DNA of 64,000 nt, taken from Blastocystis sp. Blastoise (lineage: Eukaryota; Sar; Bigyra; Opalinata; Blastocystidae). Location of the stretch: positions 231,001-295,000 of the forward strand of contig JBBPEB010000023.1 of the NCBI GenBank assembly GCA_039096225.1, in the 5' to 3' direction. The position numbers and the translations under genes are program-made. This document shows, one piece after another, positions 26,328-38,902 of this stretch. The notes below the pieces were generated by a model. The model did not search any database. It was not told the DNA's origin and saw only the letters and a list, made by a program, of their open reading frames with translations. The first letter of the stretch is position 1, and every line of letters starts with the position of its first letter.

Positions 26328-29300
26328 ATGGATAGAGCTCCAAGTATTTTAAAGAAATCATTTCCAGACTCCTCAGGAAGTGTTTCCATTTCACCAGATT
26401 CGAGAATTTTTTCCCATTTGAAAGATTTGATTCAAAACCATAATTGCGGTAAAATATACGTTTTACAAAAATCTCTATTGAATAAGAATGTATATACTTA
26501 ATTGGATCAATTCCATTTCATTGTTTTCACTATACTCAATATATTCCATATTTTTTTAGATATTATCAGATCCTAAATATGTATGGATTGAACAAAATAC
26601 ATTCTATTATGCTGATGATGAAACGAAGAAGAATATAAAGTAATTATCTTATTTGTTATGTTATTAAGATTTTATACTTTTTCAATAGTTATGATTATAT
26701 TATTCATTAAAACATACTAAGAGCAAATTATTATTAGGTCTTTTATCATTCCTGATGTGATTATTACAAATCCTTCAACTTCATTTCCTCAAACAATACC
26801 CAACACGATGGCTATGGATGTTCAAGTAGAGAAATACAAAAGTATTATTCTTGTAGCCGATACAAAAGACAAACAATCTGTGTCTATTTTTGAAAGAGTA
26901 ATATATATATATATATATATAATAATTATTTTATTTATTATTGTATAGATCTATAAATTAAATTTAAAATTCAAAACTGCATTAGGAATACCTTCATCTT
27001 CAGACTCTCTAAATCTTAAGTAATTTATATTCTTCATATTAATAATAAATGTTATGAAATCTACTCTATATTATCATTATATAAATATATATATATATAT
27101 ATAGATATATAAAATGCTTGGATGATTTGGATATCCCAGAAAATAAACGAGGAACATTAGTCTTAAATACTTCTCAAGAACGAAAATGGGATGTTATCAA
27201 ATCATTAATGCAAAATACTGTTTCTGATGACGAATCTATTGTCGACGCATGTATAGAACTCTTACAAGAGGTATGTAGTATATTATCTTACTTTCTTTTT
27301 ATATATAAGTTTCATCTTTCTTATCCATTATTTACTTTTTATTCTTATTCTTATTAATATATTTTATAAGATAATATCAATAATTCTTTAGCCATACATT
27401 CTATTGGATAATATTAAAGAGATTCAAGTACTTCTAAGGACTAAGGGACGTTCTATGCATAATAAATTCATGAATAGAAATGGACTGGATCTTCTTTGTA
27501 AAGTATAATTATATATTGGATTCTATGTTTTTTATTATAATAAAAAAGTTATTCTTTCTCTATTTCACATAGAAAACTTTGATATTTTAAATTCTATTTC
27601 TATATATATATAGCATATAAATACACTTATCCAATTTGATAATACTGTTCTCTCTTTTTATAAAAGTGAATCTATCACTTTATCTGTATTGAATCAATGC
27701 TTACTATGTATTAAAGATATAATGAATATTAAAACAGGAATGGATGCAATTCTTGAGACATCTGAAACTATTTATTTGCTAGTTACTTGTATGAATACAA
27801 TTGATCCTCTTATTCTGAATACTCTTTTTGAAATTCTAAGTGTAGTTTGTTTTTATTCATATGAGGGACATCTCTTAGTTATACAAGCATTCGATAAATA
27901 TTCTTATGCTACAAAAGAATCTATTCGATATGAAACACTTGTAGGTCTATTAGCTATTTCAAAAACTCCTGATTATTCTACACAAATACTATCGTTTATC
28001 AATATTTTTGTCAACGCATGTACTAGTATTGATGACCGTATGAACGTATATATATATATATATATATAGTTACTTTATCTTTTTTATTTCATCTAGTATT
28101 AATACTCTATTGTTCTAGATGCGTCGTGATTTACTTCAAAATGATATTCTATTGGTCTGTAGCCAGCTTCTTACTGAAGATTCCAAACATGATGATGATT
28201 TTATCTATCAATATAACAGTTTTCTGGATCAAATGTCGAAAGACAAAGATTTATCGATGTCTGAAACTGTTAACATGACATCAGCTAAGGATTTATGCAG
28301 TATATAGCTCTTCTATCACACATAATAATATTTATATATGTATTCTCCATGTTTTTCATTATTATTCTATATCCTATCTACCAAACATTCAACACTTATT
28401 AAAAAACTTATTATTTCTAATAGTATTTGCTTTCATATATTATCATTACGTTCTCTTTAGCATACTTGGAGAATAGTATATCTCATACCTATAATGAATC
28501 TCTATATATATCGCTTCTTCGATCTCTTATTTATATACCTGAAGACAAAGATATTGGAGGCTGTATATGGAAATCATTAAATATATGTATTAACTCATTA
28601 TTGAAAAATATTTATATTATCAATAAAGAAGAACCATTTGAAGTCGATATTGAACTACTTAAAGTATATATATATATATAGTTTTATTAATAAAATAATT
28701 ACTTATATTTGAAAAAGAATCATTCTTGTATTATTTTTAAACAATAACTCATGAATCTTAAATATTTCTTATATATACTATTTACTGTAATCAATCTTTA
28801 TAAACCTATGATATGCATGATTTTCTAAAAATATATTTATATAGAGTCTGAATGAACAGAGAGAATTATTTATTACACGAATAAAACGAATTGAAGAACA
28901 AGATTCCATTATCTATCGACAAAAACATAAAATTGAGCAACAAGAACAAACAATTAATAATGTATATATATATATGGTGTTTAATATATATCTTTATTCT
29001 ACATGATACTTTTCATTTTTAATTCTGAATTATATGTATTTTATATTTGTCATATATAAACAAAATATATCTTAAAATATTGAATCTTTTTTTAATCAAT
29101 ATTTTTTTGATATTCATTTATATAGCTGAAGAAGTCTCAGGAATGGTATAGTAATCAAGTATATTCTCTGTTTTCTTCTTTGAATAAATATGTATCGATA
29201 AAAGATTTATCAAAAGATCCTGATTTAGGTCCTTATTATATAGAAATGATGAGTGGAACCTTAAAACAAGATATTCAAAAGAGAATTGATGATAATCATA

Positions 29301-31247
29301 TTCAAAACATTGATTTGAATTTACCACTTTATTCTATAAAATCACTACATATACCTTCTCCTTCTTCTACTGTTTCTCCATCTCCTCCTCCTCCTTCTTC
29401 TTCTTCTTCAAGAATATCCAGAACAAATATAAATAGTATTCCACAAGAGACTGAGCGTCATTCTGACAGACGCAGCAGTATATCATCCCATACATCTCAT
29501 AGAAGAGCTACTAACTCAATTTCCCAAAATACAAACAATCAATCATCCACTTTAAATAACTCTATTCTGGTTTCTCCATCTTCATCTTTATCATCATCTT
29601 CATCATCCGGAACAACAAAGATACCAGCTATTTATAAAAGATTCTTCAAGTTAAAGAAGGTGAAAGTAGATATTGAGACTATTAAACAGAATATGATACG
29701 AGATCATTTAGATCCATCTATCATAGATATTCCAAATCCAATATTTGAAGATGAAGATTCCAATCAACAATCTATTAGTAATTCTCCTACAACACAAATA
29801 AATTCTTCTCCAATAGCTATGTTACAAAATAAAAATATTAATCTTCCTCGATCTCCTTTAGCAGGGTTACAATTACCAACAAGAAAACCAAGTCTTTTGT
29901 CATCTATCAATAACAAATCATCTAATTCAAATACTCCTAACATATCTTCTTCAACTTCTATTTCTAATTCTCCAACACAGACTATATCATCATCTTCTTC
30001 TATTATCACTTCTAGACCAATTAATGTATCTAGTGCTTATCCATTTCCTATTCCTGAAGTAACACAAGATACAGAAATGTACTATGAAAAAGCATATCGT
30101 ACTTTTAAATTAGGATGTATTGATATGGAACATCTTTTGATTAAAATAGAAAATGAAAATATGGATACATTTGTATTTCGTCGTTATGTAATGAAAAAGA
30201 ATTTTATATTCCATTATTACTCTGAAAAAGAAAAGAAACGAATAGAAATGGTAATGAAGAAACCCTATAAGTCAATAATTCTCCATGAATCTCCTCCTCC
30301 TCTTCCTCCTACAGGGGAAACATCTACAACTTCTTCCATTCCTATACGTAATGATATAAAAAATATATCTTCTCCAATAAGCCGATCTCCTATCCAATTA
30401 CCATCACGTGATGGTTCCCAACTTCATCCCTCACAATTGAACTCCTCTTCGAATGGTATTGTGAACACTCTTGAAATCGAAAAAAAGATTCCTCCTGTCC
30501 TTCCTGATCCACCTAAAGAGAATCCAAAACCTCCAGTTCCTTTAAAGTCTTTATATTGGGAAAAGATCACAGGTGAAGCATTAAGAAAAAGTATATGGAT
30601 ATCTATAAATGATGCATCTATAGTATTTAATAAAACAATCATTCAACAATTATTTGTGAAGAATGATAAACCTAAAGTAGTTCTACAAGAAAAGAAGGAA
30701 AAGGAAGAAGAAGAGATTTGTTTGACTGATCCAAAGAGACAACGGAATGTAGGTTTAATTCTAGTAAGATATCGATATACACCTGAACAACTAAAAGACT
30801 TAATTATTTGTGGAGATTTCACAGTTCTAGGGAAAGAATTTCTTGGTATTTTAGAAGGAATCATGCCTACAGAAGAAGAAAAGAGTATAGTTCAAAATTA
30901 TCAAGGAGATTTATCGAAATTAAGTAAGGTTGATCAATTCTTTCTTTGTATGAGTAGTATTACATATTTAAAGATGAGATTTGAATATTATCAACTGAGT
31001 ATTGGTTGGAAAGAAGTAGAAGAAGATATTACAAATAAATTTAAGGGTTTTTATGACTGTCTTCTTCTTTGTAAAGATAGTAATATATTAAAGATGTTCC
31101 TAACGGTTGTTCTTGCTGTAGGAAATTATTTGAATGGTATACATATGTTTATTACGTTTTTATATTCTTTATACTCTCTGTAACTTTATTTTTTGTTTGA
31201 AATATACATATATATATACTCATTCTTAGATTTATTATATTTGAATG

Positions 31248-31281
<34 letters not shown>

Positions 31282-32632
31282 AGGAAGTCCTCGAGGTGGT
31301 GCTTGGGGTTACCAGTTGAATATATTGATAAAATTGAAGGATACGAAGACTAATGATAATAAATCATCGCTATTACAGTATATATATATACAACATATAT
31401 TATTTTTCTTTATATATATATCATAAATCTATTATAATAATACATTCTTGTAGTTATATTCTTCAATTATGTCAAGTACAATATCCTGATCTTCTCTCTC
31501 TTCCTACCCAACTTGCTGTATTTACATCCATACACGGAATGTCCTATAATCAAGTTCTTCAGGAATGGAAACAATTAGAACAAAAGTTATTACGTATTAA
31601 AAAGATGACTTCGATTAAACCCATGAATGATAAAGATAGATATATTACTCTCTCTATATATAATAAATTATGGATATAACAACAGAAATTTATATATATA
31701 TATAATGAAACTATTGCTTCACTTTATGTTTATAGATATATCTCTATATTAAAGGAACTGGAGACGTCTTATGACCATTTGAAGCCAATAATAGATAATT
31801 ATCAGAAGGAAATACAGTCTTTATATTCAGGAGTGTGTACTATGTTTAGTATGTACTTGATATTCTTCTATTACTTATAATGAAATAATATATAACACAT
31901 TATATCTATATATAGATAATAAGCCTTCTACTCCAATAGAAGATTTCTTGAATATCTTCTATGAACTGGCCAATCAAATTAAATATACATTGATAGATAT
32001 TGACCGAAAACGTGTTCTTGAAGAAAAGGTAAACATATATATTTGTATATATTCTATTTAATACATATGTATAGGCAAAGAAAGCGTATTTGAAGAATGC
32101 TCATGGTTCCTCTGTGATATCATCTACTTCTACAACTATTGGTAGTCCTGAAAAACAGATTAATAAGGAAATTAAAGAAGTACAAAATAATGAGGAAATA
32201 TTCGATAAATATAAATCTCTTCATCATAAGGTGAATCAGAATGATGTATATAATATAATATATAATATATAATATATAATATATAATATATAATATATAA
32301 TATATAATATATAATATATAATATATAATATATAATATATAATATATAATATATAATATATAATATATAATATATAATATATAATATATAATATATAATA
32401 TATAATATATAATATATAATATATAATATATAATATATAATATATATAGTTGGTTGAGACCCTTCGTACGAATCACGTGCAAACCACATTAAATAAGTAT
32501 ATGGATACCATGCATTCTCGCAAAGTATCATCAGTTACATCTATTAATAATAATACCATTCGCGAATATAAACGTCAGAATGTACGATTACAAAGTGTAC
32601 GAAACATTAATACTCTCTTAAATCAACATTAA
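26328..32632 (+). CDS. Diaphanous-related formin (GBD/FH3-FH1-FH2)
   Basis: It nucleates and elongates unbranched actin filaments under Rho-GTPase control. About fourteen exons are inferred; the first ones are 26328-26489, 26560-26639, 26737-26897, 26949-27019 and 27105-27270, all in phase. The GBD/FH3 part starts around KCLDDLDIPENKRGTLVLN and continues through the armadillo-like exons to about 28660. A coiled stretch (RIKRIEEQDSIIYRQKHKIE) follows at 28850-28960. The big exon 29126-31133 holds a Ser-rich linker, a short FH1 (PPLPP, PPVLPDPP, PKPPVP) and the FH2 start LKSLYWEKITGEALRKSIW. FH2 then runs on through GNYLNG | GSPRGGAWGYQL...LKLKDTKT-like sequence (31280-31378) and QYPDLLSLP to coiled C-terminal exons ending at TAA. 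The Trp of the FH2 lasso and GNYLN..... are present. The FH1 is short compared with animal Dia proteins. Two introns are pure TA or heptamer satellite. Confidence 0.92.
32247..32448 (+). repeat. Intron made of a heptanucleotide satellite (ATATAAT)n
   Basis: Between exon ...GTGAATCAGAATGAT and exon TTGGTTGAGACCC of the formin gene, the intron consists almost wholly of about 28 perfect copies of one AT-only heptamer, bordered by GTATAT and ATATATAG. It is about 200 bp, against 45-110 bp for the neighbouring introns. Confidence 0.9.
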
Positions 32633-33061
32633 TATTCTATTTTTATATCTTCATTTATATATAAATTGTTTTACTGGCTATATATATATGTTGTTTTAGT
32701 TGCTTTTTTACTTCTTAATAGTTATTAATAAAATAAGTTGTATTTAGTTGTTTTTATTGTTTTATACAAATCTAATTCCACTAGAGGAGACATTTCGTCC
32801 TAATTAAAAAACATAATAGAATCAGTCTCTATAAGTCTTTTTATTTGTATGAATAACAAATCAATAAATAGAAATAAAACTGAACCACAAATGGTTGAAA
32901 AACGAAGAAGAAGAGTTTGATATGAAACAACAAAAAGATGAATACAAAGTGAAAAAGACATATCAAAATAGTATATAATCAGAACTATTCTAAAACATAG
33001 AAAAGAAGAAATATAAGAATCTAATAGATATATTAAATGATATATATATATATATATATAT
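32633..33061. terminator. Convergent 3' region between formin and kinesin-like genes
   Basis: 430 bp separate the two stop codons. The DNA is AT-rich with several AATAAA/AATAAAA-like words on both strands (for example near 32728), compatible with polyadenylation signals for both genes. No gene is seen. Confidence 0.4.
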
Positions 33062-33434
33062 TTAATGAATAAGTGGTTTAATCATAGGTGGTCGAATATA
33101 GTTTGCCCCATTTCCCCGCGGGGATTGAGGTGTTATTACATGAACAGGTGAAGTAATATTTCGTTGTGGTTGGAGCATCGTCTGATTGGCGGCAACAGGA
33201 GTGGCGGGAACAGACGAAACAGGGGTAGAAGTGAGAGGAGTAGAGGGAACTGCTTTTGGCGTGCTTCGCGTCAATTTCAAAACACGACGATGAGAAAGCT
33301 GCTGCTGCTGTTGAGTTAAAAGAATCTATATATAAAATATAGATATATGTATATATAAGGATATACTTTATTCTTTGCGCAAATTTCTTCTAATTCCATA
33401 TTTTTTTTCTATAAATAAATAAATAAATAAATAA

Positions 33435-33482
<48 letters not shown>

Positions 33483-34273
33483 TAAAATCATCGACAGTAC
33501 CTCGTAATACGGTAACGGTCAAACTAGAATCATCTATATAATAGTATATAATATAATAATAACAATATTATTAATATATACATAGTTGCTTTTTGAGATT
33601 TTCCATTTCTGACTCTAATTCTGGGATTCGACTGTTAACAGTTTCCTTCAATGAATCGATTTGTGTTTCTTTTTGTTGAACCTCCTTCTCCTTTTGTAAT
33701 AATTGTTGTTGGACTGTTTTTAGAGTTTCAAAAGACTTTAAATTCATCTCTCCAATAGTATCTTCCCCCTCATCTCTTTCGTACATTTGACGCACTCTCT
33801 CAGTTTCTTGTTCACTTTCCGTTAGCATCTGTTGTAGATCCTCAATATCCCTCTCTCGATCAGCCAATAATTGTTCCATATTATCTTTTTCTCTTTGAAG
33901 AAGTAACTCATAATACTGTTTATAACGAGTTTGGTACAAATTCTCTTTCTCTTCATCATCTATCAAACAATCTTTCCATTCCTCCATAAGTTTTTGTCTA
34001 ATTTCCATTTCAAATTCTTCCAAATCAACGTTATTTGTGTTCTCATTCACGTGATTTTGTGACTCTTTCAGTTCTTTATCACGTGCTGCCAATTGATCCT
34101 TTAAATCTTTTACTTCATTTAATTGGTCCGTTGAGGGGGTCAGGAGGGATTTCAACGACGGAAGTGTTCCAGCTAATGTACTCATCTATATATATTATAT
34201 ATAATAATAATAATATATAATATATATATATATATATATACAGTTTTATATCTTGATTCTGACCTAGAGTTTG

Positions 34274-34310
<37 letters not shown>

Positions 34311-34442
34311 AATATAAGTATATACTTGGATCGGATGGTATTCAGAATGTAATCCACTGTTTCCCAATGGTCCTTTATATTATCGCTATCCCCGCGAATA
34401 TGTATATATGTAAATACTTGACTATTACGTTCATAGCAACCC

Positions 34443-34511
<69 letters not shown>

Positions 34512-35225
34512 TATATATACATACTTTAAGAACATAGCATAGTTTTCGTATTTTATCAAAATATCGACGTGCACCTCTGTCATAGATCACGTGTATATTC
34601 TGTAGTAGCGAATGCACTCCAGCTGAAACACGTGACTTCGTAGCAATTGATTCGACGAATCGGATCTTACCAAGTATCTCTCTTGTTCCCTTAGAATCAT
34701 GGAATAGTGTTACGATCAGTACGGAACATGAATCCTCACGTGGGACACTAACAATAGCTTTATTGTTATGTTGGCGGGCTTCTCCTTCGCGGGCAAGTTT
34801 TAATCCCTCTTCTACATTATGAATTTCTGTCTCCTAAATGTAGATTATATATATATATAACCAATATATATATACAGTAATTCCTCTAATAATAACGTTC
34901 TTTTCGCGATCGCAGGAGGCGAGGAGGGAATGAGTACTGGTGGAACTGTCTCTATATATATATATATATATACATATAAACACAATATATATATATATAT
35001 AAATAGAGAATATAATACATACGTATTTACGAAAAGATCTCTGATTTTTTCTGTAGCTATATTTAACATAGTTAGACTAATCTTATACTTCATCACATCC
35101 TCATTCTTTTTAACAAACGCAAAAAGATCAGTTAATGCATAATATAACAATCCATGATTTCTATGTTATATATATAATAAGTATATTAAATATATTAAAT
35201 ATATATAAATAAATGAATAAATGAA

Positions 35226-35264
<39 letters not shown>

Positions 35265-35835
35265 AAAAATAAATAAATAAATAAATATAATAAATAAATA
35301 AAACAATAAATAAATAAATAAATAAATAAAAAAATAAAATAAATAAAAAAATAAATCATAAAAAAAATAAAAATAATAATAATAGAAAAAAATACTCTTC
35401 TGTGCCTATCTGTGTTACTGTTTTCTTTGAATCGGTTTCACCTACATTTAATACAAGAATAGGAGTTCCTGAAAATGCTTTTAAAACTGAGGATTTGAGT
35501 GTTGATGAATAAATGTCTTCCTATAGAGTATTAAAGATGAATAAGAATATATAAGAATATAATGAATATAATTATACAATAGTTGATTGTGGTGTAAACA
35601 CTTTTGAGAATGTTTTAGGTCTACATAGTTCACGATCTTTTATATTCTAGAATGAATAATTATTAATTGAGAGAAATCATACAGAGTTATCTTTGGTGAA
35701 ATCAACAGAAACCACAGTATCAGTTTCTATTTTGAATTCATCACTGATTTCGTTAGTTTGAGAGTTTTTTGGCGCAATATTTAAGTATATATTATATGGA
35801 TCCTGATCAATAGTTTTCTCTTCAGTTGAGCTCAT
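33062..35835 (-). CDS. Kinesin-like protein with degenerate motor domain and coiled-coil tail
   Basis: The start is MSSTEEKTIDQDPYN (ATG 35833-35835) and the stop is TAA at 33062-33064. At least ten exons are inferred. The motor order is kept: an F.KVFTP.S segment, the P-loop region, a GLLYYALTDLF-like stretch (family GII..a...lF), SLTMLNIATEKIRDLF (family S..EIYNE.I.DLL), SVPREDSCSVLIV at the switch I place, KIRFVESIATKSR at the switch II place, and HWETVDYILNTIRSK near the motor end. The nucleotide motifs are lost or weakened: GETDSKKT replaces GQTGSGKT, and neither SSRSH nor DLAGSE is present. A long charged coiled coil (33571-34185) and a Pro/Thr/Arg-rich basic end (TPRGNGANYIRPP-like) follow. 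It may be a non-motile kinesin subunit; a fast-evolving active kinesin is possible but less likely. Confidence 0.8.
34446..34511. repeat. (AAT)n microsatellite inside a kinesin intron
   Basis: About twenty perfect AAT units on the plus strand form most of the intron between the LCYVLK exon and the GCYERN exon of the minus-strand kinesin-like gene. Confidence 0.9.
35200..35360. repeat. (AAAT)n microsatellite in the kinesin P-loop-adjacent intron
   Basis: Imperfect AAAT units with AAAAAT interruptions fill the intron between the GETDSKKT exon and the GLLYYALTDLF exon. Confidence 0.85.
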
Positions 35836-36912
35836 GGGTATTGAATAATATGGAACGCTATTTTGAATAGGAGTGTATGTAATACAAATCTGGTTTTTTA
35901 ATAATCACGATTCTAAAGTTTTTTCTCTGTTGTTTTCAAAAATAATTACGGTTTTATTTCATTTGTAGAAAGAAAGCTATTCATTTTTGTTTTATGGACT
36001 ATTTTTTATTTGAAAAAGATAATAATATTAAAATAAATATTTATTTTAGAGTGAAGTGAAGATCTTCTATATGTTTGACAAGCAATGTTGTAAAATACAT
36101 TATTCTTTAGGAGCTCATTTAAAATAAATTGTATTAAAATGGGTATATAATATATAAATAAATTAAAAATTGGAGACATAAAAGAATAATGTCTAAAAAA
36201 AAATAAATAAGCTATCTTTGAAGATTTTTGGAAACTTTTTATCGTTTTTTTATTATTGTTAAATATAAATATCATTTCAAATTGTAGCTTATATACAGTA
36301 TAATACAGTAAAAGTTCGAACTGGAGAATTTGCCGATTTTTAAAACATTTTTGGATGAACACAAAATATATTTAAATAATGAACACTAATAGGCTTATAA
36401 AAGATAATGAGATAAATGGAAATCAATATTTATTTATAAGCTAGATTATAGATAGAACGAATGCTTTTTTAAATGCTTTTATTATATATGTTATATTATA
36501 TTCTCATATATAATCATTTATATATATATATGTTTTATGATATATATGTAAACATAAATCTATATTTTTAGATTATAAATAATAAATGTATATAGAATAT
36601 TCATATATATTCAGAAAGTAATTGAATAGCTTTATTTGAGTATATATGAAATTTTTAGATTTTCTTTATATATTATCATTTATATATATTTTTGTATGTA
36701 TATGTTTTCTCCCAATTTTCAGCAATCGAGAGAATGACTTGATGAATAATATATACATATGTTCTATTGAATATATATGATTATATCGTGATTCAAAATG
36801 TTTATAATTGTTAAATTGAATTAAAACAAAAAACAAAATAAAATATTGATAATGATTCACATGTATATACTTAGAAAAGATATATATATATATATATAAA
36901 GATTGATTTTTC
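35836..36912. other. AT-rich intergenic stretch, nothing recognised
   Basis: It lies between the kinesin-like gene start and the NMT gene end, both on the minus strand. The open frames at 36006-36362 and 36666-36929 show only AT bias. Confidence 0.5.
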
Positions 36913-37633
36913 TTAAGGTAATACAACACCGACTTCTTCTGATTTGATGGTATTCAATCTCCAGTTATAGAAATAATACTATATATATGTATATATATGA
37001 AGACATAATAAACAAAGAATAGTTATATATATATATATACTTGAAGATGACCATCTCCTTTGTGGAAACGAAGAGGAAGGAAGGCTTCTTCATTCTTCAT
37101 AATATTCAAAGAATTAAAAACATCAGTACCCCCCTATATATACATATATAATAATAATAATATAGTGCTTATATATATATATATAACATAAAATAATATA
37201 GAATAATATATAATAGAATAAACATATAAATAGAATAAATATATAAATAGAATAAATATATACATTTTTAGCAAGTACGAGTGCGTCAGCGAAAAGATCT
37301 GTGACGGGAATGTTGTCAGAGAAATAATAATAAGAGTACGAAGCAATGAATTCCTTATATTTATCATTATGTTGAATAGAAGATTGAATATTGAAGAAAG
37401 AAAAGAAAGAAGTAATTACACCTGAAGTAGCATCCTCTATAACATAACTATCTAAAACTCCTTCACGAGGGAGTAAGAAATGTTTGGCTTCTTCTTCTGT
37501 GAATATAGGGTGAACAGGGAATTGTTCAAGGTATTTATTAAGTTTCTCTGTAATCACGGGAATATCATCTTCAGTCGGACGACGGAGACCCTGAAGTTTG
37601 GGCTTCTAAAAGATATAGAGTTATATATAATAT

Positions 37634-37679
<46 letters not shown>

Positions 37680-38719
37680 TATAATAATAATATATAATAA
37701 TAATAATATACTTGAGGAACTCTACATAATTTAATATATCCCGCCATAGATATTTTAGGAGGGACGCAACTGAATCCGACATATACCATCTTTTTAGCAT
37801 TTAAAATACGATGATAATAACTATATAATAATAAACATAATAATAAACATAATAATAAATATAATAATAATAATAAATATATCTACGTAGTAGTAGCAAA
37901 GGGAGTAGGAATAGTATTTCCAACAGTATAAACAGCCTATAAATTATATATATATATAATGCACTAATACTAGTAAAAAACTGTATTAGAATAAAAATAA
38001 AAATAGATAACTATATAATAATATATACCTGCCATTCATCATTTCTGTGAACACGTCTGGCAATTTCTTTAATAAGAACAGGAGCTAATCTCTTACTACG
38101 AATTCGTTTCTCAACACATAGGAAATTAATCTATTTAGAATGAAAGATAAAATAAATACTTGATAAACATAATAATACATATATAGATAATGGTATGAAT
38201 AAAAGAAAGAGCTGATAAAAACTTAATAAATTTTATTTAGAAATGAATATATACATCAACCATGTTTATGGGTTCTCCTCTAATGGATACAGTAGTAGGA
38301 GTACCCGTGATGAATCCCATTAATTGACCAGTTCTCGTGAGTCGAACACCAAGATGATATTCCTTTTTGTATCCAGGAACACATAAAGCCCATTTTAAGC
38401 AATCAACAGAATATGCAAAACGGAAAACAGAATCAGCATCTTCAACATAATTTTCTTCTAACATCACATAGACATCTTTTGCATAAAGACTATAGTGAAA
38501 AAGGATAAAAAAAACAAAAAATACATCTTTTTCGTCATATAGATCGATTTCAACCCATTCAAAACCATTGGGAAGTTTATAAGGAATAGCTCTTTCAGAT
38601 TCAGGTGTAAAAATAGGATCAATAGGACCTTCCTCAATGTTAGTTTCACCATCTTGAATAACAGGTTGGGTATTCCAAAACTGATGTTCTTTTCCTATGT
38701 TTTGTAAAAATTGTTGCAT
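36913..38719 (-). CDS. NMT1: Glycylpeptide N-tetradecanoyltransferase (N-myristoyltransferase)
   Basis: It transfers myristate from myristoyl-CoA to the N-terminal glycine of cytosolic proteins. The start [20 protein letters not shown] has the family's FW.TQPV block. Then come [18 protein letters not shown], the [16 protein letters not shown] block and [17 protein letters not shown] for the peptide- and CoA-binding core. [37 protein letters not shown] (CoA-binding: LCV.K..RSKR.APVLI.EI) and [16 protein letters not shown] follow. The C-terminal lobe includes [26 protein letters not shown] and YYFYNW. The chain ends in ...EEVGVVLP, so the carboxylate terminus that acts as catalytic base in the family (usually ...LL/LQ) is preserved in position. 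At least six exons have TA/AAT-rich introns. The start codon is 183 bp from the divergent Nup62-type gene. Confidence 0.95.
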
Positions 38720-38902
38720 TTTAAAACAGAATAATAACTCAAAAAAAATGACATGTTTTTCAAGAAATGAAAATGTCAGAGTAAAAAAACTTGATTCTCG
38801 TGGTTATTCAACAGTCTCTTTTTTAACTTTTTATATTTATTTAGGGAACTTATACTTTTTCCTTTGTCAATCTTATTTTATTTGATAGAAAAGATCATCA
38901 TC
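38720..38902. promoter_or_regulatory. Divergent promoter region NMT / Nup62-like
   Basis: The 183 bp between two outward-facing start codons must hold both 5' leaders and promoter elements unless the genes overlap. It is A-rich toward NMT and T-rich toward the nucleoporin. No named factor site is evident. Confidence 0.5.

Noticed and set aside
32120-32531. Tyr/Ile-rich ORFs on the minus strand of the formin intron
   Set aside because: They arise from the heptamer satellite and have no start context or conserved content.
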